Below are positions 44,264 to 56,361 of a stretch of 64,000 nt of DNA, one piece after another. The DNA comes from Valencia hispanica (lineage: Eukaryota > Chordata > Actinopteri > Cyprinodontiformes > Valenciidae): the NCBI GenBank assembly GCA_963556495.2, contig OY747721.1:14905649-14969648 (forward strand). Direction: 5' to 3'. The translations under genes and the position numbers were made by a program. The notes under the pieces are model-generated. The model worked only from the letters and a program-made list of their open reading frames with translations, was not told the origin of the DNA and did not search any database. Numbering within the stretch: the stretch's first letter is position 1; the number at the start of each line of letters is the position of its first letter.

Positions 44264-47000
44264 GTGGGGGTGGGGGGCACTTGGTTTTGTCGTTTGGGAC
44301 ACTGTTGCTGGTGTGGGGGTTTTGGGGTTGGAGGCGTCTGGGGGGGACCCCAGGGGGTGGGATCACTGGGCGGAGGGTCTGGGGTGGGCCTGGGGATTCG
44401 GGGCTCAGGGGCCCCGCACCCCCTAGCTGTGGTCCTGGCTGGGGGTCGGCCGGCGTGGGGTCTCTGTTGCCTGTGGGGGTCGGGGCAGGCCGGCGGCCGG
44501 CATGTGCAGCCGCCTCTCTCTTTTTCTCTGGGCCGATTGTCATCGCCGGTCCCTGTATGGCGTCTCGCCTTCTTTGCTGGTTGGGGTGCCTAGCTGCTGG
44601 TCGCGGCAGCTGGGTGGCATTTCTGGGCCGGATCAGTCCTTTTTCGCACTGGACTTGGCTCCTGGGTCTTGGTCTTTGTGCGGGGCGCTGGGGTCGGGCA
44701 TTTAGCCGCGTTCGGTCGGACTTGCGGGTGGACTGGCCGGGTGGTGGGCGTGCAGGGCATGTGGGTGGGGCGCTGGGTTTGGTCTCCTACCGGGCCGTTG
44801 AGCAGCAGTGGTTGCTCCACAAGGGAATGGGGCTGGTGGATGTCGGCCTGGTGGGTCGGCCACCCGGCTTATCAGTTTGCTCCTGGTCTGGGCGGGTACG
44901 TTGCCGTGGTTCGGGCTACGGGGGCCTCCGGTGAGCGGGTGGCGCTGGGGGCCTCCTTTGCTGGTGGGGAGGCTGTTACTGTGTAGCGACAGGTGCTCTC
45001 CCCCTACGAGGGCACTTGGACGGGGGGGAGGGGTTTGCGGGGGGGGTGACTGATGGCCCGTAGCGAACGGGGGTGACTAGTATCTTTTGTGTTTTGAGAG
45101 TAGAGCGAATGTCAGGGTGGGTTTAGTTCCCCTTCTGGGGTGGGGATGGGGCTGGGGGGACTGCCTTGGGGTCCCTGGGGCTTTGTGGTGCTGTGGGCCC
45201 CGGGTCGAATGTGCCATGGCCTCCCTCCCCTGGTGGATCCCGGTGTACAGCGGTGCCTATTGGGGTCAGTGGGGGAGCTGGCTCCCTGGGAAGACATTTT
45301 GTCTCCCAGTCCTTCCCTCCCCATCCCTGGACACCTCTGTCCACCCGCTCCATCACTTACCACTCATATAGGGTCTTGGGGCATGGGGACATCACTGGGG
45401 TGCGAGGAGGGGCTTCCCTCCTCGCTATCCCGTGGTGTCCTGGGTCCCAATTTTAATATACAACTTAGACACTCCCACTTATAACATTCTCACGTGACAC
45501 ATATGTAGGGACTTTGGGGTGGGCACACTTTTCGGCATCCAGAGGGGGAGCGGTTCAATCAGCTTCACCTCTGGTGCCGGTGCCCACTGTTAAACCACAT
45601 ATAGACACTGAGGGCTCGGGGTGGGGGTTGGGGGATGTGTGGCTGCCTTCCCCACATCCCACCCCTCTGTTTTTAAATGCACATTATAACAACACGCATC
45701 AACACCATGCTCGAGCGGGAGGATGGAGGCTAGGGGTCTTTTCACACCCCTGTTCGCTACGGGCCATCAGGGGTTGGGGTCCGGAGGAGGAACAGGCGGT
45801 CTGGTCGGGGTCCTGGGCTGTCGGGCTGCTTTGCCACTGTGGGGCCCTTGGCGGTCTGCTTGTCTCCATCCTAGAAGGTAGGGGGTCCACCTCCCGGGTC
45901 CGGGGGCTGGTGGCTCTACTGGGGCATCGGTACCTTGACCTGGGAGCATAAAGTGTGTATGGGGTGGGTGAGTGAGGGTACAGCGTAATTTTTTTGGGTG
46001 TCTTGGTGAGTCAGTGAGAATGTATGGGTTTAAGGGGGAGGGAACGTATGACTGTGTCTGTATGTCTTTGTCTACCTGTCAGGGTGGATCTTGGTCTGCC
46101 CCCTCGTCTGGCGCACCTCAGGCCTTACACTTAATGGGGGGCCTATTTCCCCTCCGTCACTCCCCGCCGGTGACGGGGACCCCTGCCTGCCGGTGCATTG
46201 GTGGTCAATCCGGTTCGGACCTGGTGCGTGCCTGGCCGGGCCTGGGGGGCGGTGTGTCGGTCGGCCGATACGCTGGGCCGATATCTTCCTATGGTTTGTT
46301 GGGGCCCCTCTTAGAGGTGCCAGGTTTGGGATTGTTGGGTGGTGCCTGCTCGGTGGCTCGGCGGGATGCGGATCCGGCGTCTCTGCTCGTTTGATCACCT
46401 GTTCTGTGCGCACCGTGCGTGGCCGGTTCATTGGCGGGTTGGACCGGCCCTGGCCCTCGTTGGAAGCCTGGTCTCGGCGCCCTGCGTTGCGCGGGATCGG
46501 GACCCGGGAGCTGGTACAACTTGGCGTTCAGATGCTGGCTGAGCCCAGCCTGGGGATGCTGTCCGTCCCCTGCGGCTATTGGTGGGGCGCTGGGATGTTG
46601 GCGGTGGGGATTGGCCTAGGGTGGAAGCAGCACGTGGCGGCCGGCCGCGGCCCCTGCAGTGCCGGGGGCCCCTCGTCGGCCGGTCCCTTGTCGGGTCCCT
46701 GCTGGGGGGTGGGGTGCCCCTGGGCCCCGGCTCCCCCGGTCCGTTGACCGGCCCGCCCCAGTGCGGCCGGTTGCCGGCGGGGCCCGTGGACTCGTCACTG
46801 CTGCCCCCCGGGCCCCTGCATAGTGGCCGCTGGATGTTCCCCTGGGGTTCTCCTTTGGTCCTCTCTTGGGGGATGCGGTCGGCCCCGCCCGGGTCCGCCT
46901 TGGGCTCTGGCGGTCCTTTGGACGTCTTTGCTCCGATCTCCTTCATGTCTGCATCGATTCCTGGGAGACGGATTAATGTCTGCTCACACCAACTATCGAA
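44264..47000 (+). other. G-rich 3' UTR of the L1-Tx1 LINE
   Basis: The plus strand is extremely G-rich with many GGGG runs, and the composition falls back to normal near 47000. Many long ORFs appear on both strands only because of this composition. The block from 44900 on is repeated at 54045-56345; the stretch 45460-45960 is nearly identical to 54605-55105. Runs of four or more G at short spacing could form G-quadruplexes in DNA or RNA. Confidence 0.75.
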
Positions 47001-47624
47001 CACTCTTATGGAGAAACCTTATATGCACCAGCATGCTAACACACACACATAGATGTGGGGTCTCTGGTGTTTAAGGAAATATTCTTGGGCTGAGGTTATC
47101 ATTACTAGAGCTTGATTAATCGGTACCATGAGTTTTTCTGTGACATTGTTGTTGTATTTTTATATCTATTTTTGTGTGATGTGGTTGTGTAATTCTTAGT
47201 TCACAATGTTTGGTTGGTTTTGTCGATGTTCCTTTTTCGTGTTTTGTTTTGTTTTTCCCCCTCTCTCTGCCGTCCTGTGGGTATGGAGGCAGACTTCAAA
47301 GTCTTCCTGTGTTTTCTTTGCTCCCCTTCCTCTCTTGTATTTTCAACTCACCCTCTCTCTTGACTTTTTGTTTCCTACCTCTCTTCTTCATCTTCCTTCT
47401 TTCTTCTTCTTAATTTTCTGTCTCCGTGTCCATAACATCAGGAAATAAAAACCCCAACAATTCATAATAAAGATTTTTCACACATATATCAAGTGGAGTA
47501 CTATAGCAAAAGCTGTACTGCTCCGCTTGTGAAAGTAAATCTGTTGGACTTCTACTTGGTACTCAGACACCAATTCTGAGCTCCACACTGCCAAACAGGA
47601 CACGTAAAAAAAAAAAAAAGAAGA

Positions 47625-48880
47625 AGAAAAGCTCCAAGTGATCCTGGCGGCAGCGATATGTGAAGACATAATGCTGAACTTGGAGCAGTTCAGGAATTCT
47701 CGTCAACAATGTGTTCACGTTAATTACAGAGCCGATGACTGACAGATACCTTCAAAAGAAAATGTTTTATCAATATGATGGCCAAAATGCCTCAAAGCAT
47801 CTAGTAATTTTTAGTTATTGAAAAACATGGACACAAAACATGCGACACAACACATGAGCCGTTTTCAGACAGAAGTTCTGGAATATTTGCGGACAATTCC
47901 ATCCGGTCTTTAACCGGAGTTGTGTTTTCAAACACGCCACTTTTCTCCGGAACATTGCCTTTCGGCTGCTTTCAACTAGCAAGAAATGTACCGGAGGATC
48001 CTGATTAATGTCTGTGGGGGCGCGGGGTGGGGGGGAGTGTGGGGTTCTATGTAGATATTACGTAAAGTTAGTGCGGCGGGCGTACATGTCATTTCCCCAA
48101 ACAAATGCGTTATTGCAAAGATAGTTGACGAAATAGCAGATCTACTCGCAGTGGTCGTCTTTTTGATGTGTGCAATTTTGCGCACATGGAAACGCTTAAG
48201 AGACATCAACGAACAAGCTGAAAGGAAAATAGTGACATTTATACGTCATCAACGTGTACACTCACAGCGTTCCCTCCCCCCCTCCCCTTTTCCCACACCG
48301 CCCCACACCCCTCCAGCTTTTATGTGCTTTTCTCCAATACGGTCCCTGATTGGTGAATGATTTCAGTGCACTACAAATCTACTGGGTGCAAAATTACTCG
48401 GTGCTTCTTCAGAGTATAAGTCAGTTTTAGGATTATTGTCCTTGAAATAAATTATTTACTTCCAGGACACTAAAGAAAGTAGGAACTATATCAAAACTGA
48501 ACTTGGAGCGCTTGAAAACAAGAACATACCATACATACCATTTTACACCTGTAGGACCTGAAAAACACAGAACACAAGAAGATTCCAACATACACAAACA
48601 TCATAAACAAGAAGAAAAAGATATGCAAGTCAACTCCTGCCAGAGTCTTACTCCACCCATATTTCCTATTTGAAAAATGAGCCAAAAGGAGGCATTACCG
48701 GGGGGACCAAGGGGCGAGAGGGCTGGGCTGGGGGTGAGATCCTATTCCAACTCGTTACGGGTTTACTTGTAATAAAATGCCAAAATAATGACTACACATG
48801 TAGACAGCACTATTAGACACTCAAATATACAGTTTACCTGAAAAAAGTGGATTTGGGGGCGAGTTGCACTTTAAAACAGA
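47625..48880. other. Insert sequence without recognised gene
   Basis: Mixed sequence. A plus frame at about 48120-48300 reads DEIADLLAVVVFLMCAILRTW, reminiscent of the N-terminus of some Harbinger-type transposases, but no ends or further domains are seen. I leave it unassigned. Confidence 0.3.
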
Positions 48881-48984
48881 AGGGACTCACATTACCTCCC
48901 ACCGCTGGTTTTGCACACAGCAACATCATATCAACAACATAAATAAAATTTTTGAGACCTGTCCTGTATGTCTTGTCCTGAAAG

Positions 48985-49150
48985 CAAGCTACGATTGTAG
49001 CCACAGCTGCCGTGGGGCAGACTGACTAAAGCGAGGCTGCCATACCGCACCATCGGCCCCTTTGGGTAGGTGAGGTGTCTTGCACAAAGACACAACGACA
49101 TGTAGCGGGCGGAAGCAGGAGTCGAACCCATGACAACTCTACCACTGAAC
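48985..49150 (-). repeat. Dispersed teleost repeat fragment
   Basis: TAGCCACAGCTGCCGTGGGGCAGACTG and the following AAGCGAGGCTGCCATACCGC (quoted in parts) match the family at 7905-8110. GAAGCAGGAGTCGAACCCATG near 49110 looks tRNA T-loop-like, suggesting tRNA ancestry. Confidence 0.5.
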
Positions 49151-49169
49151 TACAATGTATTGTAATACA

Positions 49170-49290
49170 CAGAGGTGGTTAGTAACTAATTACATTTACT
49201 CAAATTTACTTGAGTAACTTTTTGGGAAAGAATTTACTTTTAAAAGTAGGTTTACTACACAGTACTTTTTACTTTTACTTTATTTTTATT
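49170..49290. repeat. Short repeat, TTACTCAAATTTACTTGAG type
   Basis: GTGGTTAGTAACTAATTACA followed by ACTTGAGTAACTTTTTGG is a very common fish non-autonomous repeat. Only one end is recognised. Confidence 0.45.
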
Positions 49291-49339
49291 CTGGGTTGGC
49301 GGGGGGGGGGGTTCAGGGGTTGATTGGATCTTCCTGTTT

Positions 49340-52110
49340 TCATGCTGTATGATGAGAATTTTGATAAGAAATTGTTCCGAGAATTATTCTATAAGCGACT
49401 TAAAACTAAAGAAGCAATCAATTCATTGTATCATGACATAACAATTCAAGAATTGAATATTCTATATAAAAAAAAAAACTGTAGATTGCGCCTTTAATTT
49501 TCTTGGAATATTCAGTTCAGTATATAATAAAAACTGTCCAATTCGTCATATTAGTCAAAATAAATCTACTTGAAAATCCCCATGGTTAACTGAGAGTTTA
49601 CTAAATGCTTGTAAAAAGAAAAATACTTTATACAAGGAATTTATTAGATTAAGGACTGAAGAATCTGATCATAGATATGAAATATATCAAAATATATTGA
49701 CGTACTCGATAAGAGCTAATAAGTATTATTACTATTATACCAAACTATTAAACAAAAATAAGAACGGCATTAACAAGGTATGGGGGATATTAAATAATAT
49801 GATTAAAGGGGATTTAACAACGTTTTTTATATCCAGATTACTTTATGGATAAAAACAGTGATAATTATAATGGGAAGGAAATTCCTGACAGCTTCAACAA
49901 GTTCTTTGTCAATGTTGGAACGGAGTTGGGAGAGAAGATTTTTTAAAGACATTGATTTGGATCACATGAATATAGAAATAAAATAAAAATAAAAATTTTG
50001 TGTGGTGTAACTGAAGCTGAAATAGTGGACATAGTTAATGGATGTAAAAATAAGTCATCTACAGATTGTTTTGATATAGATATGACATTAATAAAAAATT
50101 ATACATAGTATATGTAAACCTTTAACTCATATATGCAATCTATCATTGCAAACGTAATACCACTATATAAAAGTGGAAACAAACACATTTTCACAAACTA
50201 TAGACCTGTCTCTTTGCAACCCCAGTTTTCTAAAATTCTGGAGAAACTTTTAAATATGAGATTAGAAAAATGTATAGATAAATGTAATATAATTGATGAA
50301 AGTCTATGTGGGTTTAGGTCAGCAGGGTCAACATCTATAGCTATGATTGATGCAGTTGAAGAAATTACAAATAGTTTAGATAGGAAAAGATATGCAGCTG
50401 GAATATTCATTGATTTAAAGAAAGCGTTTGATACTATTAATCATTAAATATTATTAAAAAAAACAGAAAGATATGGTATTAAAGGAGTGGCTTTGAATTA
50501 GATCCAAAGTTATTTATTTAAGAGACATCAATATGTGATGACGCGTTATATTTGGGTCTGGTTCACTGGACATTTCTTGTGGGGTTCCACAGGGATCTAT
50601 ATTGTGGGGGGTGGGGGGTGGTCCTGTTAGGTTCCTTAGGTGTTTGTGTTTTGAGTATCAGTTATTTCATTTCCATATTAAGTTTGCCTTGTCATTCTAA
50701 TTTATTCCTTGGTGTTAGCTTTTGTTAATTTATATTTCAGGAGCTTAGTGTTACTTTTGTGGCACTGACTCCCTTCCATATTTTCAATTCCTGTCCTTAG
50801 ATAGTGTTTACCTTTGTTTCATTATTTGTCTTTCATTTGCTTTTTCCTTATTTTATAATTGGTCCCATTAGTTTTGCTTAACTTCATTTCAGCTGGTCTT
50901 CTTATGAAGAATCCTTTTTTATATGTTCATTTCCTTCTGTTCTGTTTTCCCCTCTCTAGTGCTTCTTTGAGTTTTTCTTAGATGCCTTTACTCTAATTTT
51001 CCTAGATATCTTTTATCTTTAGAGTTAGTCCATGTTCTTCTTTAGAATGGTTCTCTGTCTAGTCGTTATGTTTTGTTCTTGGCCGTCCTCTCTGTTTCTT
51101 CCTTGCTATTCTGCCTCCCTGCCCAGCTGCATTGCATTCTCAATCTCTCTACTCTTACTCCCACCTGCATCTGCTTTCACTAATTGGTCCTCAAGTTTCT
51201 CTGTCATTTCCTCCCTCCCTCCTCAGTATTTAAGCAGTGCTCATTCAGTCACTACTTGCTAGTTCCTTGGCAATACTTCCTGTTCCCCAGTTCCTGTATC
51301 TTCTGGTTGTCCCTCCATTCCTTTGTTAGTTTCTTGTTATTTATATAAGTAATGAATAAATATGACTATTACTGGTCTATGATAGCATACTGTGTTTTGA
51401 TAAGATTAAAAGAGAATCTCAGTAGCGATAATGGTGGAAGCTAAGTGAAGATATATGGGTATAATGTAGTATATTGTATGTACTAATATATTATGAATGC
51501 ATTGACTCCAAACTTGATATTGCTGACGTTGTTATGATTGTCATCATTTTTATATTACCACTTAAGTTACAATAATCAACTTGTGCATAGGAGTTTAAGA
51601 GTAATTATTTGACAAAGTGGTGAAAGTGTTAATGGTAATAAAAATAGAGATTATTATACAAAAGTGTTAGGCTTAAACAATAAATTATAGTATATTGGAA
51701 GATTTGCACATAATGCATTATTGTTGGGTTGGTATGTAATGATGTTTGGTGATAGAATGTGTTACAACAGTAATAACTATATCAACATGTAGTATATGTA
51801 TTAAAATAAATATTTACATTGTAATGGTGGGTAATGTACCAGACTTACATGTATTTATCTCATATGTTAGATATTGTACACATAGTAGCAGCCGTTTATA
51901 AGGATGATTAAGGGGTGGGGAAATATATGTTTGTCTTCTTCCCACTCCTTTTCAAGCTATAAGAATATATGATTTGTGAAACAATTGTTTCTTTGTTTAG
52001 TAATTGTTTTCTTTTCTACCCAGTATGGGTGTATTGTATAATATTGTACAATATATTTAATTTGTTTATGTTCAATGTTTTTATTTTTATACGGATTGAA
52101 ATAAACTAAA
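49340..52110 (+). pseudogene. Jockey/L2-like LINE, decayed, with an insertion
   Basis: Plus-strand pieces: a KSPWLTESLLNACKKKNTLY block (about 49575), NKYYYYTKLLNKNKN (about 49720), then an open frame 50133-50447 with IPLYKSGNKHIFTNYRPVSL, GFRSAGSTSIAMIDAV and FIDLKKAFDTINH. RT motif GVPQGS-like text is at 50581. The sequence is interrupted near 50620-51440 by T/C-rich LTR-like sequence. A 3' UTR with ATTGTATAATATTGTACAA and AAATAAACTAAAC (about 52100) closes it. The second half of the RT is missing and there are many stops. Confidence 0.65.
50624..51440 (+). mobile_element. Possible LTR insertion in the LINE
   Basis: It starts TGTTAGGTTCCTTAGG. A long T/C-rich body follows, with AATAAATATGACTATT near 51354. 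The look is that of a fish solo LTR, but I cannot define the right end or a target duplication. Confidence 0.35.
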
Positions 52111-52249
52111 CTACTATGTATGCTATAGTCTATAATCTATTGTATAATCTATTGTAACACTTTTTTTTTCCTTTTTAAAAAACAAAACAAAAATATAACA
52201 TCTTGCCTAGGCTAAGCCCAGGTACTACTTAAAGACTGGAGAGGCCCTT
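52111..52249. other. Right edge of the 11.9-kb insert
   Basis: AT-rich with a T run and an A-rich stretch; no feature seen. Confidence 0.3.
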
Positions 52250-52998
52250 GAGCAGACTTTTGCAGCTATGATGTCTGTAGGTCTGCAAAGGTCAGCTAAC
52301 AGACTTTAAAACAGACACAGACAAAAAGACAAACTGAACAATACACAGAAACCATTACAGATGGTGACAAAGCGTTTTTTTAAAACACCATTCATGGTAC
52401 ACTGGAGTCCAAAGCAAATAATGTCATAAAGCACCAGATAGTCTAGGAACATTTTGTTTCTTAAGCAAGTATGGATTCGGGTTAACTAATCCAAAGGCCA
52501 CATACTGTACCATAAGCATAACACAGTTATAAGATTTAAAAACTACATTCAGACATCCAATTTTCCTTTCTCTGCAAAGTTCACTCCAACAAAAACAGTC
52601 AAGCACAGAAGAAAAGCATCCAAGTTGTTTCTTTTAGCATGCAGTTCAGCTGTTTTTTGGTAATCTATCAGGGCTTTCATTCAGTAACATGACTCCAAAA
52701 ACTATCTTCCATTTAGATGTGAAATTACCACAGAAATACATCAGTCATTTACCACATTGCATTGTATACCACATGCAGAGAATCACTCCAAGTATGTTAT
52801 AATCAGCATCCCAACTATTTACTCAATTTGTTAAAAGGAAAAACACATTAAAAGTCCTAACAAATATGCAGCTAATGAAACTACATTAGGACCAGAAATG
52901 GAAAAGCCATTAAGCTAAACATTGTGAGATGATACTTTGCTTTGTTAGGGAATATTTATTATGTTATTAGGATTTGCTTATTTATTCTCTGTCTTAGT
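52250..52998. repeat. Arm B, block 2 (inverted partner of 8757-9606)
   Basis: Reverse-complement match to arm A, for example GCAAGTATGGATTCGGGTTA (52467) against its complement near 9370. The match begins within GTCTGCAAAGGTC and ends at CTTAGTAA (about 52998). Confidence 0.75.
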
Positions 52999-53490
52999 AA
53001 GTGCAGCTAGGACAATAGGTCATGTTGGAAAAAAAAGCCTTCTGTCTGTTTTCGATAATTTTAATAATAATGATTTGAAGAAGAAGGTATTTTTAGCCAT
53101 AACAGCTTATTGCAAAAAGTTGTGCACTCTAGAAATTCAGATGTTGTTTACATGCCAATGTGGTGACCTTGTGTTTACAAACTCAAGCAGCAACATATAA
53201 TTTCAGATACACTGACTAATCTTAAAGAAATTATTTTCAGGTTGCAAATGCACAGCAACACAACCCGACTTTCTTCCTGTATGGAGTTGCAGCGAGTTTA
53301 TGCAAACCACAAAGGCACATTTCAGAAAGACATTTCAGTTGGTTATGTTTTTTTCTGAGGTCTGCTAGGTATTTATCTTTCAGTTTCCAAACCACAAAGG
53401 GGCTGAGCTCAGTTTATTTATGCTCATTATTCTTGTTAGCCACATAAATGCAGTGGTCCCCAACCTTTGTCCCAGTGTCCTGCATGTTTT
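52999..53490. other. Insert sequence without recognised gene
   Basis: Left part of the 6.8-kb insert in arm B. No feature recognised. Confidence 0.35.
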
Positions 53491-53492
53491 AG

Positions 53493-53985
53493 ATGTATCC
53501 CCACTCCAGCACATCCATCCATCCATCCATCCATCCATCTTCTTCCGCTTATCTGGTGTCGGGTCGCAGGGGCAGCAACTTAAGTAGAGAGACCCAGACT
53601 TCCCTCTCCCCAGCCACTTGGACCAGCTCCCCGGGAGGAATCCCAGGGCAGCCAGGAAACATAGTCCCTCCAACGTGTCCTGGGTCTTCCTCTGGGCCTC
53701 CTCCCGGTAGGATGTGCCTGGAACACCTCACCAGGGAGGCGTCCAGGAGGCACCCTGACCAGTTGCCCGAGCCACCTCAACTAACTCCTCTAGATGTGGA
53801 GAAGCAATGGCTCTACTCTGAGCATCTTCCAGATGACTAAGCTTCTCTATCTATCTGCTAATTCTCATCCCAGCCACTTCACACTCGGCTGCAACCCGCT
53901 CCAGTGAAAGCTGCAGGTCACGTTCCGATGAAGCCAACAGGACTACATCATCTGCAAAAAGCAGAGACCCAATCCTGAGAACACC
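53493..53985 (-). pseudogene. RTE-type LINE 3' end, internally deleted
   Basis: On the minus strand: FADDVVLLASSERDLQLSLE (RT motif, about 53930-53985), then AAECEVAGMRIS, then a jump to a C-terminal region LGQLVRVPPGRLPGEVFQAH / RPRGRPRTRWRDYVS in a shifted frame, and a GGATG tail (53515-53535). The gap between the RT motif and the C-terminus is too short, so this copy has an internal deletion. I recognise the Arg-rich RPRGRPRTRW block from abundant fish LINEs of this type. Confidence 0.65.
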
Positions 53986-54044
53986 AAAACATTTAGCAGT
54001 TTTTTGAAGACATGATTTTCTAAAATAAATGCAATTATTATTTA

Positions 54045-56345
54045 AGGATTGCCCGGCACGTCCTCGGGGTTTGGGGTGCAGGGGCCTCTGATGTGCAGGT
54101 GGCGCTGGGGGCCTCCTTTGCTGGCGGGGAGGCTGTTGCTATCTAGCGACAGGTGCTCTCCTCCTACGGGGTGCACTTGGGTGGGGGGGAGGGGTGTGCG
54201 GAAGGAGGGGGCTGAACTCAACTTGGGTGTCTAGTGTGTTCTGATAGAAGAGCGAATGTCAGGTTGGGTTTAACACTCCTTCTGGGATTGGGCTGGGGGG
54301 ACTGCCTTGGGGTCCATGGGGCTTGGTGGTGCTGTGGCCATGGGCCCCGGGTTGAACGTGCCAAGGTCTCCCTTCCCTTGTGGATCCTGGTGAACAGTGG
54401 TGCCTATTGGGGCCAGTGGGGGAGCTGGCAACCTGGGAAGGCATTTTATCTCCCAGTCATTCCCTCCCCATCTCCGAACACCTCTGTCCACCCGCTCCAT
54501 CACTTAACCACTCATATAGGGTCTTGGGGCATGGGGACATCACTGGGGTGCGAGGAGGGGTTTCCATCTTCGTTATCCTGAGCGGCCTGGGTCCCAATTT
54601 TAATATACAACTTAGACACTCCCACTTATAACATTCTCACGTGACACATATGTAGGGACTTTGGGGTGGGCACACTTTTCGGCATCCAGAGGGGGAGCGG
54701 TTCAATCAGCTTCACCTCTGGTGCCGGTGCCCACTGTTAAACCACATATAGACACTGAGGGCTCGGGGTGGGGGTTGGGGGATGTGTGGCTGCCTTCCCC
54801 ACATCCCACCCCTCTGTTTTAAATGCAAATTATAACAACACGCATCAACACCATACTCGAGCGGGAGGATGGAGGCTAGGGGTCTTTTCACACCCCTGTT
54901 CGCTACGGGCCATCAGGGGTTGGGGTCCGGAGGAGGAACAGGCGGTCTGGTCGGGGTCCTGGGCTGTCGGGCTGCTTTGCCACTGTGGGGCCCTTGGCGG
55001 TCTGCTTGTCTCCGTCCTAGAGGGTAGGGGGTCCATCTCCTGGGTCCGGGGGCTGGTTGCTCTACTGGGGCATCGGTACCTGGACCCGGGAGCATAGAGT
55101 GTGTATGGGGTGTGTGAGTGAGGGTACAGCGTCCTATCTTGGGTGTCTTGGTGTGTCGGTGAGAGTGTATGTGCGTAAGACGGAGGGAACGTATGACTGT
55201 CTGTATGTCTTTGTCTACGTGTCAGGTTGGGTCTTGGGCTGCCCTCTCGCCTGCCGCACCTCAGGCCTTACATTTAATGGGGGGCCTATTTCCCCTCCGT
55301 CACTCCCTGCCAGTGACTGATGCCCCTGCCCGCTGGTGTATTGGTGGTCAATCCTTGTTGGACCTGGTGCGTGCCTGACCTGGCCTGGGTGGACCGGTGT
55401 GTCGGTCGGCCGATGTGCTGGGCTGATGTCTTCGTTCAGTCACCTGTTCTGTGCGCATCGTGCGTGGTTGGTTCATTGGTGGGTTGGCCTTTGTTGGATG
55501 CCTGGTCTCAGCGCTCTGCGATGCACAGGATCAGGACTCAGGAGCTGGTACAACTTGGTGTCCAGGTGCTGGCTGGGCTTGGCCTGGAGATTCCGTCCAT
55601 CTGCTGGGGCTATCACTGGGGTGCCCCGACGTGGGGCAGGGGTGGGGCGCTGGCAATGGGCCTGGGGTGGCAGTGGGCCCCTCGTTGGCTGGTCCCTGGT
55701 CATGTCCCTGCTGGGGGCTGGGGTGCCCCTGGGCCCCGCCTCTCCCGGTACATGGACGGGGCTACCCTGGCACAGCCGGTTGCCAGCGGGGCCTGTGGGC
55801 TCGTCACTGCGGCCCCCCGGGCCCCTACATCATAGCCACTGGACGTTCCCCTGTGGTTCTCTTCTGCTCCTCTCTTGGGGGAAGCGGTTGGCCCCGTGCT
55901 GGTCTGCCTTGGGCTCTGGGGGTCCTTTGGACGTCTTGGCTCTGATCTCCTTCATGTCGGCATCGATTCATGAGAGACGGATTGATGGCTGCTCACACCA
56001 GCTACCGAACACTCTTATGGAGAAACCTTATGTGCACCAGCATGCTCACACACACACACATAGGTGTGGGGTCTCCGGTGTTTACAGATACATTCTTGGG
56101 CTGAGGTTATCATTACTAGATCTTGATTAATAGGTACCATGAGCAGTCCTGTGGAAATGGAGGCAGACTTCGATGTTTTCCTGTGTTTTCTTTGTTCCCC
56201 TTCCTCTCTTGTATTTTCAACTCTCCCTCTCTCTTGACTTTTTGTTTCCTACCTCTCTTCTTTATCTTCTTTCTTTTTTCCCCTTTATTTTTTCATCTCA
56301 GTGTCCATAACATCAGAAAATAAAACCCACAGCAATTCATAATAA
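54045..56345 (+). mobile_element. Second copy of the L1-Tx1 3' UTR (5' truncated)
   Basis: This block matches 44905-47470: the same G-rich text, the same AACTTAGACACTCCCACTTA near 54608 and 45464, and the same T/C-rich end with AATAAAGGTTTTTCACACAT. No RT sequence precedes it, so it is a 5'-truncated LINE insertion of which only the 3' UTR was copied. Its last ~130 bp (57855-57985) are separated by the Tc1-like insertion at 56362-57852. Confidence 0.8.
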
Positions 56346-56361
56346 AGGTTTTTCACACATA

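Larger units (their letters stand above)
42251..47620 (+). mobile_element. L1-Tx1-type LINE with long G-rich 3' UTR
   Basis: The 5'-truncated copy begins within the RT: DAEKAFDRLNWKFLF (about 42330), TRQGCPLSPSLF (about 42500) and LYADDVLLFL (about 42630). A YLGINVS block, LMGRVASIKMMVLPRINY (about 42935), the DKPPRISL/GGLDLPNF region (43070-43140) and a WFCPPVKKFW-type Cys/Trp region (about 43940) follow. Coding similarity ends at 44264. A 2.7-kb G-rich 3' UTR, a T/C-rich end and a tail to poly(A) at about 47606 follow. The frame is broken by several stops (42466, 42987, 43190, 43690). Confidence 0.8.

Noticed and set aside
44264..47052. Many long ORFs on both strands (for example 46091-46747 plus, 46428-47003 minus)
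   Set aside because: They result from the G-rich composition, overlap on both strands, lack domains and are not kept in the second copy at 54045-56345.
49085..49140. A tRNA gene suggested by a GTCGAACCC-like T-loop
   Set aside because: No matching acceptor stem or anticodon arm; it is part of a dispersed repeat.
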